Shown: positions 6,377-14,756 of the stretch, one piece after another
How the letters are laid out: each line of letters begins with the position of its first letter
Numbering within the stretch: the first letter of the stretch is position 1
Assembly (NCBI GenBank): GCA_900315615.1
Contig: OMZT01000083.1
Location: 1-41,900, forward strand
Length of the DNA stretch: 41,900 bases
Reading direction: 5' to 3'
Origin: an uncultured Veillonellaceae bacterium
GTDB lineage: Bacteria > Bacillota > Negativicutes > Selenomonadales > Selenomonadaceae
Program-made: the position numbers and the translations under genes
Notes under the pieces: generated by a model
Seen by the model: only the letters and a program-made list of their open reading frames with translations
Database searches by the model: none
What the model was told of the DNA's origin: nothing

Positions 6377-7219
6377 ATGAAAAAAGAGGCTATTGCCGTA
6401 CTGACGGCTACGATAATGTCTTTAGCGGGTACTGTATCAGCAGGGACGACTGAGGTTCCGCGCGGTACGGCACAGACTTCTAGCCAGTCACGGCAGAGCA
6501 GTGTAGAGCAAGATACCAATGCGCAGCATGTAGATTCTAATGCATCAACAAGAAATCCACAGCATGTAGAGACTGCTGATACCGACACATCGGAAAGCCA
6601 TCGTGCTGATGCGGCAAGTCCTTTGGATGAACATCTAAATCACGAAGATGGTACAAGTAATACGAAAGGTGCGTATGGAAAGGCACGACTTGCGGGAGAT
6701 CGGAAAAATGAAGCAGCTGCAGAGGCTGAAAGGGCGGCAGAGCCTCTTGATATATGGCAGAGATATGATAAACTGCCTGAAGAAGCACTCGCACAAGTCA
6801 TAGATATAGTAGCAGCAGGTGAAAAACCTGAAATAGACGATCTTGTGGCGAAGCTATTTACCATGAAGGCACAACGCGATGGATTCGCCGGTGTCAATAA
6901 TCTTACTGGCAATGGACAGGCACACAATATAGTAGACTTAGGATTGGCAGATGGGGCATTCGATGCAGAAAAACTTCATGAGTATGGAGTAACGGGCACA
7001 TATATTGTTGCACTGAGGCCTGTACGCATATCGAGACAGTCTGATGGTACATCGCGTGTTACATTGTTCCTGGATGTTATAAACAGCAGCAATGGTGCAA
7101 TCGTGTACAGCGATAATACGACGAGTGCCGTTCCGGAAAGCAAGGGTGGCGCGTGGAAAGCAGCAGCAAATGATACTGCTCTTCTTATACAGCATGTGCT
7201 GAATAAGTTTAAACTCTGA
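6377..7219 (+). CDS. Exported protein with CsgG/FlgO-like C-terminal region
   Basis: The protein has 280 residues. It starts with a signal peptide (MKKEAIAVLTATIMSLAGTV, cleavage near SAG). Residues 20-120 are low-complexity, polar and Ser/Thr/Gln/Asp rich, probably an unfolded linker. The C-terminal 130 residues are folded: EYGVTGTYIVALRPVRIS, then VTLFLDVINSSNGAIVYSD, a pattern of alternating strands and an S/T-G-x-V-x-x-S turn seen in CsgG, TolB-N and FlgO-type proteins. I do not recognise a named family. GAGGAGG lies about six bases before ATG 6377; an upstream in-frame ATG (6338) sits in a hairpin loop and would spoil the signal peptide. It follows the LPP20-like gene and is closed by a terminator, so the two form a likely bicistronic unit. 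Confidence 0.72.
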   Translation: MKKEAIAVLTATIMSLAGTVSAGTTEVPRGTAQTSSQSRQSSVEQDTNAQHVDSNASTRNPQHVETADTDTSESHRADAASPLDEHLNHEDGTSNTKGAYGKARLAGDRKNEAAAEAERAAEPLDIWQRYDKLPEEALAQVIDIVAAGEKPEIDDLVAKLFTMKAQRDGFAGVNNLTGNGQAHNIVDLGLADGAFDAEKLHEYGVTGTYIVALRPVRISRQSDGTSRVTLFLDVINSSNGAIVYSDNTTSAVPESKGGAWKAAANDTALLIQHVLNKFKL

Positions 7220-7244
7220 TAGCATACGAATGGTAAGCTTACGC

Positions 7245-7274
7245 ATAGCAGCAATCTTCTTGCTGCTATTTTTT
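7245..7274 (+). terminator. Rho-independent terminator after the exported-protein pair
   Basis: Arms 7245-7254 (ATAGCAGCAA) and 7260-7269 (TTGCTGCTAT) pair perfectly over ten bases around a five-base loop, followed by a T run to 7274. It separates the exported pair from the mreB promoter. Confidence 0.92.
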
Positions 7275-7302
7275 ATGAAATCATTTCTGAATATTTTTTT
7301 CG

Positions 7303-7331
7303 TTTACAATCGCGTTCTTTTGCACTATAAT
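7303..7331 (+). promoter_or_regulatory. Sigma-A promoter of the mreB operon
   Basis: TTTACA (7303-7308), a 17-base spacer and a perfect TATAAT (7326-7331) form a near-consensus promoter. The leader to mreB is about 95 bases. A second extended -10 element (TG at 7367-7368, TAAAAT at 7370-7375) lies closer to the gene but has no clear -35. Confidence 0.85.
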
Positions 7332-7433
7332 TCTAATGTTAAAAGATAGATTTTGGCATAGATATATGCTAAAATGGTAAATATGTCAAAATGCGATAAC
7401 AGGCAGCAAACTTGAAGGGAGTTTTTAAATAAA

Positions 7434-8471
7434 ATGTGGAGTCTTTTTGGTGGTCTTTCTCGTGATATGGGTATCGATCTTGGAACAGCGAATACACTCG
7501 TCCATGTCAAGGGACGTGGCATTGTGCTGCGTGAACCATCTGTAGTAGCGATAAAGAGCGATAATGGCGAAGTGCTTGCTGTTGGAGAAGAGGCAAAGCG
7601 CATGATTGGCCGTACGCCTGGTAATATAATTGCTATACGTCCGATGAAGGATGGAGTCATAGCTGATTTCGATGTCACTCAGGCGATGCTTAAGTATTTC
7701 ATCCGTAAGGCTATGAATGCGAAATCATTTGTCCGCCCTCGCGTCGTGGTCGGCGTACCATCTGGAGTTACAGAGGTTGAGAAGCGTGCTGTCATCGATG
7801 CAGCTCAGCAGGCTGGTGCACGTGAAGCATACCTCATCGAAGAGCCTATGGCTGCTGCGATTGGTGCTGGACTTCCTGTCGAGGAAGCAACTGGCTCGAT
7901 GGTTGTCGATATCGGTGGTGGCACGACAGAGATAGCGGTCATTTCTCTTGGCGGTATAGTTACCAGCCGTTCCATACGCATAGGTGGAGATGAAATGGAT
8001 GATTCCATCGTACAGTATATAAAGCGTATGTATAATCTCATGATTGGTGAGCGTACGGCTGAGGAAGTCAAAATCAGTATTGGCTCTGCAATCGTTGCAC
8101 CTACATCGGATAAGACGATGGATATCCGTGGACGCGACCTTGTGAGTGGATTGCCTAAGACACTCACGATAAAGGCGAGCGAAGTCAGAGAAGCACTGGA
8201 CGAGCCGATATATAAGATCATAGATGCAGTTAAGGGTACACTCGAAAAGACACCTCCAGAACTGGCTGCTGATGTGATGGATCATGGAATCATGATGACC
8301 GGCGGTGGCGCATTGCTCCAGAATCTAGACAAGTTGCTGTCTAATGAGACGGGTATGCCTGTCCTTATCGCAGAAGATCCGCTTTCGTGTGTTGGCGAGG
8401 GCACTGGCAAGTCGCTTGAGAACATTGAGCTTCTGAAGCGCGTTGTGATGACCTCCAAGAAGCTGAACTGA
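7434..8471 (+). CDS. mreB: Rod-shape actin homologue MreB
   Basis: This 345-residue bacterial actin forms membrane-bound filaments that guide wall elongation. The phosphate-1 loop [16 protein letters not shown] lies at residues 12-27, the connecting and phosphate-2 motif [15 protein letters not shown] in the middle, and the adenosine motif [16 protein letters not shown] near the C-terminus. The first residues (MWSLFGGLS) make the short amphipathic segment that binds the membrane. The length is standard. The start ATG 7434 follows AAGGGAG at a slightly long distance. It heads an eight-gene shape and division operon transcribed from the promoter at 7303-7331. Its stop is followed at once by mreC, with the stop TGA and the mreC ATG sharing a base. 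Confidence 0.98.
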   Translation: MWSLFGGLSRDMGIDLGTANTLVHVKGRGIVLREPSVVAIKSDNGEVLAVGEEAKRMIGRTPGNIIAIRPMKDGVIADFDVTQAMLKYFIRKAMNAKSFVRPRVVVGVPSGVTEVEKRAVIDAAQQAGAREAYLIEEPMAAAIGAGLPVEEATGSMVVDIGGGTTEIAVISLGGIVTSRSIRIGGDEMDDSIVQYIKRMYNLMIGERTAEEVKISIGSAIVAPTSDKTMDIRGRDLVSGLPKTLTIKASEVREALDEPIYKIIDAVKGTLEKTPPELAADVMDHGIMMTGGGALLQNLDKLLSNETGMPVLIAEDPLSCVGEGTGKSLENIELLKRVVMTSKKLN

Positions 8472-9415
8472 TGAGCAGGGTTAGACGCGAGCATGACTCG
8501 AACCGCAAGCTTTGGATATTGCTGTTTGTCGTTATAGCCGTGTTCTGCCTGATCTTCTTTTCTGCTCGCGGGCGTTTCAGTACACCATACACTAGCAGAG
8601 CTATGACGATGGTGATTTCGCCTTTCCAGCGTGTGGCATCCTGGGTTGGAGACCAAGCACACTGGGTGACGTCTAACATATGGGATATCATTACCGTCCA
8701 TGAGCAGAACAAGATGCTTCGCAATGAGGTTGCGCAGCTTCGTGTGCAGAATTTGCAGGCTAACGAGGCCTTGGCAGAAAATGAGCGGCTTCGTGCATTA
8801 TGGGGATATAAGCAGTCAGCTGTTAAGTTTGATATGGTGACTGCACGTGTTATAGGTCGTGAATCTGATACATGGACACGTATGATCGTAATAAATAAGG
8901 GTACGATGGATGGACTGGAAGATGATATGCCAGTTGTTACAGAAAAAGGCCTGGTGGGACGTATCTCTGAGGCTGGCCCTTATTCATCAAAGGTACAGTT
9001 GATATTGGATCCGCGCTCATCTGTCGGCACTTTGGTTCAGCGTGGGAATTCGCGTGTATTTGGTATAGTTGAGGGGGACTCTGGGAATCCCTTCATGCCT
9101 CGTATGAAGAATATATCACGCAATGCTGATGTCGAAGAGGGCGATATGATAGTGACATCGGGATTCGGAGGCGTGTATCCTAAGGGGATAGCAGTCGGCA
9201 CGGCGAGCAAGGTGGAAAATGATGGTGATGGGCTGCTGAAGCATGCTGTCATAGAGACAGCTGTTGATTTCCAGACGCTGGAGGATGTTGCTGTGATAAC
9301 AGCATCTAGGGAGGCTCCTCCTGAACCTTTAGTGCCACCAGAGCAGACGCCAGGTACGGAGACGAATCCAACGGAGCCGGCAAATGCTGGCGGGAACGGC
9401 GGTGCTGCTAATTGA
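8471..9415 (+). CDS. mreC: Rod-shape protein MreC
   Basis: This 314-residue single-pass membrane protein links the MreB filament to periplasmic wall synthases. A basic cytoplasmic N-terminus is followed by one membrane helix (about residues 14-32), a coiled coil (about 76-112, repeated Glu/Leu/Gln) and two beta-barrel domains. Characteristic segments are ARVIGRESDTWTRMIVINKG, KGLVGRISE, DPRSSVGTLVQ and VTSGFGGVYPKGIAVG. The last 40 residues are Pro/Glu/Gly rich and probably disordered. ATG 8471 uses the last base of the mreB stop, and the gene ends in a TTGA overlap with mreD, so translation is coupled through the cluster. Confidence 0.97.
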   Translation: MSRVRREHDSNRKLWILLFVVIAVFCLIFFSARGRFSTPYTSRAMTMVISPFQRVASWVGDQAHWVTSNIWDIITVHEQNKMLRNEVAQLRVQNLQANEALAENERLRALWGYKQSAVKFDMVTARVIGRESDTWTRMIVINKGTMDGLEDDMPVVTEKGLVGRISEAGPYSSKVQLILDPRSSVGTLVQRGNSRVFGIVEGDSGNPFMPRMKNISRNADVEEGDMIVTSGFGGVYPKGIAVGTASKVENDGDGLLKHAVIETAVDFQTLEDVAVITASREAPPEPLVPPEQTPGTETNPTEPANAGGNGGAAN

Positions 9416-9906
9416 ACAGGGTTTTTATTTTTTGGTTTGTGATTGCAGCATTGCTTTTCGTCGTACAGACTGCGCTTATGCCATTCCTTGCATGGGATGG
9501 CATTACTGCGGATCTGCTTCTCTTGATGACGCTGTCATACAGCTTTTTCCGCGGCGCTCAGATGGGCACCTTGATGGGCTTTTTCCTCGGAGCAATGCAA
9601 GACCTGGCTACTGGGACATTTTTCGGGATTAATATATTCCCTAAGATGGTGCTGGGGTATCTATGTGGTTCCTTTGCAAATAATCTTTTTCGTGAGCGTG
9701 GCTTCTTACCTATACTCACGACTGCAGCCGGTACGGCAGCGGAGTATTTCATTCAGTTAGTAATTGTATTGCTATTGGGATATAAGTTCAATGTCTTTAT
9801 AAATATTGAGCGTACGCTGCTTCCGATGATGTGCTGGAATCTTTTACTGGCATATCCGGTATTCGGGCTTATTCATTGGGCTGTAAAAAAAACACGTGAT
9901 ACGTAA
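9412..9906 (+). CDS. mreD: Rod-shape membrane protein MreD
   Basis: This 164-residue integral membrane protein has about five hydrophobic helices, the usual size and profile of MreD, which completes the MreBCD elongation scaffold. Recognisable parts are LPILTTAAGTAAEYFIQ and the early VIAALLFVVQTALMPFLAWDG. The start is taken as TTG 9412, overlapping the mreC stop as TTGA, because the first membrane helix begins directly after it and no ATG precedes that helix. A short hairpin (9922-9943) lies between its stop and mrdA. Sequence conservation in this family is low, so the call rests largely on position and topology. Confidence 0.95.
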   Translation: MNRVFIFWFVIAALLFVVQTALMPFLAWDGITADLLLLMTLSYSFFRGAQMGTLMGFFLGAMQDLATGTFFGINIFPKMVLGYLCGSFANNLFRERGFLPILTTAAGTAAEYFIQLVIVLLLGYKFNVFINIERTLLPMMCWNLLLAYPVFGLIHWAVKKTRDT

Positions 9907-9921
9907 ATGTAGTTTGCCATG

Positions 9922-9943
9922 AGCCGGGGCTGAATCCTCGGCT
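9922..9943 (+). other. Intercistronic hairpin between mreD and mrdA
   Basis: AGCCGGGG (9922-9929) pairs with CCTCGGCT (9936-9943), seven Watson-Crick pairs and one G-U, around a six-base loop. No U-tract follows. It may tune the mrdA:mreD ratio or stabilise mRNA. It ends 24 bases before the mrdA start. Confidence 0.55.
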
Positions 9944-9967
9944 TATCTGGGATTAGGAGAGATTTCT

Positions 9968-11761
9968 TTGGCGGAAGAGAATGACTACGGCGGCCGTCTG
10001 AAGGTCCTATTGGGAATAATGGTGCTTGTAATCGTTGTCCTGATAGGCAGACTGAGCTATCTGCAGCTTTATGATGGCGAACATTATCGTGAATTGTCTG
10101 ATGGCAATCGCATAAGGATTATTCCGTCTGTTGCACCGCGCGGAGCGTTCTATGACCGAAATGGTGAGCTTCTTGTTGAAAATAGACCAGGATTTACCGT
10201 TTCGCTGTTGCCATTATCTGCGCCGATTTCAGAAGAGGTCATCGATAGGCTGTCAGATCTCCTTAAGGTACCGCAGGATGAGATACATAAAAAAATAAAA
10301 GCACATAGTGGATTCGATCCAATCAGGATAAAGAATGATGTTGGAGCGGATATCGTGACTATCATCGAGGAGCAGAAAAAGCTCTATCCTGGGGTCGTCA
10401 TAGAGGTACAGCCTATACGTAAATACCTATACGGCACCGAAGGTGCACATGTCTTTGGTTATGTCAGTGAAATCAATGACGAGGAACTCAAACGATACAA
10501 GAACGATGGATACAAGATGGGCGACGTCATCGGGAAGTTCGGCCTGGAGAAGATATATGATAAGGAAATACGCGGCACTAATGGTGGCAACCAGGTTGAA
10601 GTAGATGTATCCGGTAAACCGGTAAGCGTGCTTGGTATGAAGCCACCAGTACCTGGATGCGATTTGGTGCTTACGATCGATCAGCATATACAGGCGGCTG
10701 CAGAAAAAGCGGTTGATGATCAACTGAAACTTATACATGCAGGTGCTGCTGCGGTTGTAGTCATGAATCCGCAGACAGGTGAGATACTTGCGATGGTGAG
10801 CCGCCCAGCCTTTAACCCTAATCTTTTCACCTTCGGAATATCCGAAAAGGATTGGAAGGTCATAAATGATAATCCATTCCATCCAATGGATAATAAGGCA
10901 ATCACAGGCGAATATCCACCGGGGTCAACATTCAAGATCATCACAGGAACTGCGGCACTCGAAGAGGAAAAAGTGACTCCTCAAGAGAAGATACTCGATA
11001 CAGGTCATCACTGGATTATACCAAAAGGCAATGCAGACGGTGAAGCATTAGGATGGATTAATTTCACTGAAGCGTTGGCTCATTCCGATAATGTGTATTT
11101 CTACGAAATGGGAAACCGATTGGGAATAGACAATATAGAGAAGTATGCACGGATGTTCGGGCTTGGTGAGCAGCAAAAGATAGACCTGCCATATGAGGCT
11201 AAGGGACTTGTCGCTAACAGAAAGTATAAGGAACTTAACTTTCATGATGATTGGTATCTATCTGAGACATTTGATGCATCGATAGGCCAGGGATTCAATC
11301 TGGTTACGCCACTTCAAGCCGCAGTCGTAATGGGAGAGATCGCTGCGGACGGTAAACGCTATAGACCACATGTCGTCAAGCAGATCATCAATCCGGATGG
11401 GAGTGTAAAGAAGGAATTCAGCCCGGAGTTGCTTTCTACGCTTGATGTAAAACCAGATATTATAAAGGTCGTGCAAGGTGGATTGAGGCAGGTAACGAAG
11501 ATTGGTACTGCAGCGTCTATATTCGGACCAAATTTCCCCGTTGATATAGCAGGCAAGACTGGTACAGCGGAGAATCCACATGGAAAGGACCATGGCTGGT
11601 TCGTAGCGTACGGACCTTTTAATAATCCTAATATCGTGGTTGCGGTTATCGTCGAAAATGGTGGTTATGGATCGCAGTCCGCGGTGCCTATCGGTAAGAA
11701 AATCATAGAGGCAGCTTTCGGGCTTGATCAGCCTCAAAAGCCGCAGCAGAAAAAGCAATGA
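9968..11761 (+). CDS. mrdA: Penicillin-binding protein 2 (elongation transpeptidase)
   Basis: This 597-residue class B PBP cross-links peptidoglycan during cell elongation as partner of RodA. One membrane anchor spans about residues 11-32, then comes the PBP dimerisation domain with APRGAFYDRNGELLVEN (56-72). The transpeptidase domain carries the catalytic SxxK motif STFK (Ser320, Lys323), SDN (373-375) and KTGTAE (530-535). The start is TTG 9968 with AGGAGA about seven bases upstream. The gene lies inside the mre operon and is separated from rodA by minCDE. A C-terminal Gln/Lys-rich tail ends it. Paralogues used in division or sporulation are less likely because of the mre context. Confidence 0.95.
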   Translation: MAEENDYGGRLKVLLGIMVLVIVVLIGRLSYLQLYDGEHYRELSDGNRIRIIPSVAPRGAFYDRNGELLVENRPGFTVSLLPLSAPISEEVIDRLSDLLKVPQDEIHKKIKAHSGFDPIRIKNDVGADIVTIIEEQKKLYPGVVIEVQPIRKYLYGTEGAHVFGYVSEINDEELKRYKNDGYKMGDVIGKFGLEKIYDKEIRGTNGGNQVEVDVSGKPVSVLGMKPPVPGCDLVLTIDQHIQAAAEKAVDDQLKLIHAGAAAVVVMNPQTGEILAMVSRPAFNPNLFTFGISEKDWKVINDNPFHPMDNKAITGEYPPGSTFKIITGTAALEEEKVTPQEKILDTGHHWIIPKGNADGEALGWINFTEALAHSDNVYFYEMGNRLGIDNIEKYARMFGLGEQQKIDLPYEAKGLVANRKYKELNFHDDWYLSETFDASIGQGFNLVTPLQAAVVMGEIAADGKRYRPHVVKQIINPDGSVKKEFSPELLSTLDVKPDIIKVVQGGLRQVTKIGTAASIFGPNFPVDIAGKTGTAENPHGKDHGWFVAYGPFNNPNIVVAVIVENGGYGSQSAVPIGKKIIEAAFGLDQPQKPQQKKQ

Positions 11762-11774
11762 TACGGGGGAAATC

Positions 11775-12431
11775 ATGAGCGAGGAAATCGTAAAGATTAA
11801 AGGTACCAAAACGGGACTCCGGATTGTTTTTGACAAGGGGACGGAGTTTGATGAGGTAGAGCGTGATATACTTGGAAAGCTAGAATCGGGCTCGCAGTTT
11901 TTTTATCGTGGGACAGTAGTGAGCATAGATCCAGGTCTGCTTAATGATGAGGACACGGAAAGATTATCACGTATGTTCAGGCAGCACGGTATGCTTCTTC
12001 GCATTGAGAACAGTGCAAAAGACTCCGAGAAGGTCTCTCACAAGGCTGTGGTACATGAAGAAAAGAAAAATGATGATGTGCAGGCTTCTCCACAGCAGAT
12101 GACTGTACTGAACCGTACGCTTAGAAGTGGGCAGGAGCTTAGATGCGAAGGCGGATGCCTCATTGTCGGTAATGTTAATCCCGGTGCACAGGTCATAGCG
12201 GGTGGAAGTATTGATATCCGTGGTACTTGCCGTGGTATAGTACATGCAGGAGCTTTTGGAGACTATAATGCATTTATAGTTGCAGATAGGCTCATGCCTG
12301 TTCAGATAAGGATTGCAAATCTCATAGCGCAGCCACCTGATCAATCAGAGCAGCCGGATTATCCGGAACGTGCGTCTATAAGGGATGGGCGTATAATCAT
12401 CGAACCAGTGGAAAGGAAGGCAAATTCTTGA
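11775..12431 (+). CDS. minC: Septum-site inhibitor MinC
   Basis: This 218-residue protein blocks FtsZ ring assembly away from midcell. The N-terminal domain (1-95) carries the FtsZ-inhibiting fold with LLNDEDTERLSRMFRQHGM. A charged linker leads to the C-terminal beta-helix (about 118-200): RTLRSGQELRCEGG, IVGNVNPGAQVIAGGSIDI and GTCRGIVHAGAFGD, the surface that dimerises and binds MinD. The start ATG 11775 follows a GGGGGAA site; longer in-frame readings run into mrdA. The stop overlaps the TTG/ATG start region of minD. The gene belongs to the mreB-rodA unit, tying septum placement to elongation genes. Confidence 0.95.
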   Translation: MSEEIVKIKGTKTGLRIVFDKGTEFDEVERDILGKLESGSQFFYRGTVVSIDPGLLNDEDTERLSRMFRQHGMLLRIENSAKDSEKVSHKAVVHEEKKNDDVQASPQQMTVLNRTLRSGQELRCEGGCLIVGNVNPGAQVIAGGSIDIRGTCRGIVHAGAFGDYNAFIVADRLMPVQIRIANLIAQPPDQSEQPDYPERASIRDGRIIIEPVERKANS

Positions 12432-13216
12432 TGAGCGAAGTAATAGTAATCACCTCTGGAAAAGGTGGAGTAGGTAAATCCACAACGACAGCGAATCTTG
12501 GAGTCGGACTTGCAAAACGCGGCAAGAAAGTTGCTCTTGTTGATACAGATACTGGATTAAGGAATCTGGATATCTTGCTTGGATTGGAGCGCCGCATAGT
12601 ATATACTCTTGTAGATGTCGTCGCCGGACGTGCTACGTGGAAGCAGGCACTGGTTCGCCATAAGAAGTATGAGAGCCTTTTCCTGCTGCCGACATCTCAG
12701 GTCGCCGATAAGACGGCAATCGAGCCCGATCAGATGGAAGCATTGATAAATGACATGAAACAGGAATTCGACTATATCCTTGTGGACTGCCCAGCTGGTA
12801 TTGAGCAAGGCTTCAAGACGGCCGTGGCCGGGTCTGACTGGGCTATCGTCGTAACGATGCCTGAAGTGGCTGCCGTGCGCGATGCAGATAAGATCATCGG
12901 ACGCCTTCAGGCTGATAATAAAGATATCAAACTCATAGTAAATCGTATCAGGCCTCAGATGGTCAAGGATGGGATCATGCTTAGCATGGCTGATATTGAC
13001 GACATACTGTCAATTCCATGTATGGGGCAGGTTCCATATGATGAAAAGGTCGTTGACTCATCAAACCGTGGAGAACCAGTCGTTGAGTGGGAAGAGTCAC
13101 AGGCAGGACAGGCATATAGAAACATCGTATCACGTATTCTCGGAGAGGATGTTCCGTTCATGGAGTTCCGTACGGAAGGATTCTTTGACCGTCTGAAGCA
13201 TGTCTTCAAGCACTAA
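12431..13216 (+). CDS. minD: Septum-site ATPase MinD
   Basis: This 261-residue ParA/MinD-type ATPase has the deviant Walker A KGGVGKST at residues 11-18. It dimerises on the membrane with ATP, recruits MinC and is released by MinE. Other signatures are LVDTDTGLRNLDILLGLE, DYILVDCPAGIEQGF (Walker B) and VTMPEVAAVRDADKIIG. The C-terminal FFDRLKHVFKH is the amphipathic membrane-targeting helix. ATG 12431 is the preferred start, sharing the last base of the minC stop; TTG 12428 in frame gives a one-residue longer form with a tighter ribosome-site spacing. Both agree with the AGGAAGG at about 12414-12420. Confidence 0.97.
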   Translation: MSEVIVITSGKGGVGKSTTTANLGVGLAKRGKKVALVDTDTGLRNLDILLGLERRIVYTLVDVVAGRATWKQALVRHKKYESLFLLPTSQVADKTAIEPDQMEALINDMKQEFDYILVDCPAGIEQGFKTAVAGSDWAIVVTMPEVAAVRDADKIIGRLQADNKDIKLIVNRIRPQMVKDGIMLSMADIDDILSIPCMGQVPYDEKVVDSSNRGEPVVEWEESQAGQAYRNIVSRILGEDVPFMEFRTEGFFDRLKHVFKH

Positions 13217-13228
13217 GGGGGCGATTTT

Positions 13229-13498
13229 ATGCTGGAAGCACTTATGAAGATTTTTGGGAAGCAGGAAAAATCCTCACAGCAGATTGCTCATGATCGCCTG
13301 AAGGTTGTGCTGATTCATGATAGGGCGAGCATTTCGCCGGAAGTCATGGACAAGTTGCGCGATGATATTATCCGTGTCATTTCAAATTATATGGAAATCG
13401 ATAAGAAAGATATGGAGATAAATCTCGCCAATGATGATGACTCGGTTGCTCTGGTGGCCAATATACCTGTCAGCAAGATGAAACCAGCCGGACATTGA
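13229..13498 (+). CDS. minE: Topological specificity factor MinE
   Basis: This 89-residue protein stimulates MinD ATPase activity and confines division inhibition to the poles. A short N-terminal amphipathic segment (LEALMKIFGK) is followed by the anti-MinCD helix region HDRLKVVLIHDRASISPE (22-39) and the C-terminal dimerisation domain with MDKLRDDIIRVISNYMEI and SVALVANIPV. Length and order are typical. GGGGG upstream of ATG 13229 gives the ribosome site. A full MinCDE set implies pole-to-pole oscillation, as in clostridia and Gram-negative rods, not the DivIVA-only Bacillus arrangement. Confidence 0.96.
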   Translation: MLEALMKIFGKQEKSSQQIAHDRLKVVLIHDRASISPEVMDKLRDDIIRVISNYMEIDKKDMEINLANDDDSVALVANIPVSKMKPAGH

Positions 13499-13514
13499 GC
13501 AGGGGGCACTGTAC

Positions 13515-14621
13515 ATGCTGAAAAAAAGATGGCTTAGAAGAATGGACTTCAAGCTTATCGGTGCGTCTTTGGCTATACTCTTGATGAGCCTCGTCATTAT
13601 TGGTAGTGCAACGCACATAAATACGCCGAGTGATGAAAGGTATTGGTTCGTTCAGAGACAGGGCATCTTTGCCATACTTAACATAGCTCTTGCTGCGTTC
13701 CTGATGAATTTTGATTATAAGATGCTGCAGGCATATGGTAAGAAGCTGTACATATTCAATCTTGTCATGCTTCTTGCGGTTATGCTTATTGGACACTCGG
13801 CGCTCGGAGCACAGAGGTGGATACAGATAGGCCCTATAACATTGCAGCCGTCTGAGTTCTCTAAGATAATCATGATTGTCTGTATGGCATCCATATTGCA
13901 GGATAAGATAGGGAAGCTTAATACGGTAAAGGATGTATTGCCAGTCGCAGCCTATGTGGGAGTTCCATTCTTGCTGGTGCTCAAACAGCCTGACCTTGGA
14001 ACGTCACTGGTGTTTATGGCCATTTTTATCGGCATGATCTTCGTATGCGGAGTGAACCTGAAGCTGCTTGGTGGGACATTTTTGGCGGGATTAGCATCAA
14101 TGCCTATATTGTGGCATTTCCTGAAGGAATATCAGAAGCTTAGGATACTTGTATTCATCGATCCGAATGTGGATCCATTGGGATCTGGGTATCATATCAT
14201 TCAGTCAAAGATTGCAATCGGCTCCGGAATGCTCTTCGGAAAGGGGCTTTTCTCGGGGACGCAGAGTCAGCTGAATTTCCTTCCGGAGAATCATACAGAC
14301 TTCATTTTTGCCGTTGTGGGTGAGGAGTTCGGATTTATCGGTGGCGCATTACTGCTTTTGCTGTATCTGATCGTTCTATGGCGTGGTATAGAGATCGCCA
14401 AAGATGCGAGTGATACATTCGGCCGCCTGCTTGCAGTTGGAATCACGTCAATGCTTGCGTTCCACGTGCTTGTGAATGTCGGTATGACGATGGGAATCAT
14501 GCCTGTCACAGGCATTCCACTCCCGCTTATGAGCTATGGCGTAAGCTCGCTTACGACTAATATCATGTCGATAGCGATATTGCTGAATATACAAATGAGA
14601 AAACAGCAACTGTTATTCTGA
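13515..14621 (+). CDS. rodA: Peptidoglycan glycosyltransferase RodA
   Basis: This 368-residue SEDS-family membrane protein polymerises lipid II during elongation with PBP2. About ten hydrophobic helices are visible. Conserved segments include GAQRWIQIGPITLQPSEFSKI (residues 97-117), KQPDLGTSLVF with the functionally important Asp, GSGMLFGKGLFSGTQSQLNFLPENHTDFIFAVVGEE, and GIMPVTGIPLPLMSYGVSSL near the end. The length fits RodA, and the mre/mrdA neighbours favour RodA over FtsW or SpoVE. ATG 13515 opens a basic cytoplasmic tail before the first helix. The operon ends right after this gene at a strong terminator. Confidence 0.96.
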   Translation: MLKKRWLRRMDFKLIGASLAILLMSLVIIGSATHINTPSDERYWFVQRQGIFAILNIALAAFLMNFDYKMLQAYGKKLYIFNLVMLLAVMLIGHSALGAQRWIQIGPITLQPSEFSKIIMIVCMASILQDKIGKLNTVKDVLPVAAYVGVPFLLVLKQPDLGTSLVFMAIFIGMIFVCGVNLKLLGGTFLAGLASMPILWHFLKEYQKLRILVFIDPNVDPLGSGYHIIQSKIAIGSGMLFGKGLFSGTQSQLNFLPENHTDFIFAVVGEEFGFIGGALLLLLYLIVLWRGIEIAKDASDTFGRLLAVGITSMLAFHVLVNVGMTMGIMPVTGIPLPLMSYGVSSLTTNIMSIAILLNIQMRKQQLLF

Positions 14622-14630
14622 AGCGGATCG

Positions 14631-14659
14631 GCTGCTGCAGTCATCTGCAGCAGCTTTTT
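14631..14659 (+). terminator. Rho-independent terminator of the mreB-rodA operon
   Basis: Ten-base perfect arms GCTGCTGCAG (14631-14640) and CTGCAGCAGC (14645-14654) flank a four-base loop and are followed by TTTTT. It closes the shape/division operon ten bases after the rodA stop. Confidence 0.95.
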
Positions 14660-14756
14660 GCATATATGAAAATCCTGAGACTTGGGATTTAGTACGTAAT
14701 CAAGCTGTGAAATGAAATAATGATGAAATGGAAATGGTTATAGAAAGGAAACGACA

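Noticed and set aside
7725-8285. Long open frame on the minus strand inside mreB
   Set aside because: It is antisense to a certain gene, has no family resemblance, and composition fits a reflected reading of mreB codons.
14670-14690. Inverted repeat AAATCC/GGATTT after the rodA terminator
   Set aside because: Only six pairs with a nine-base loop and no adjoining promoter; chance is likely.
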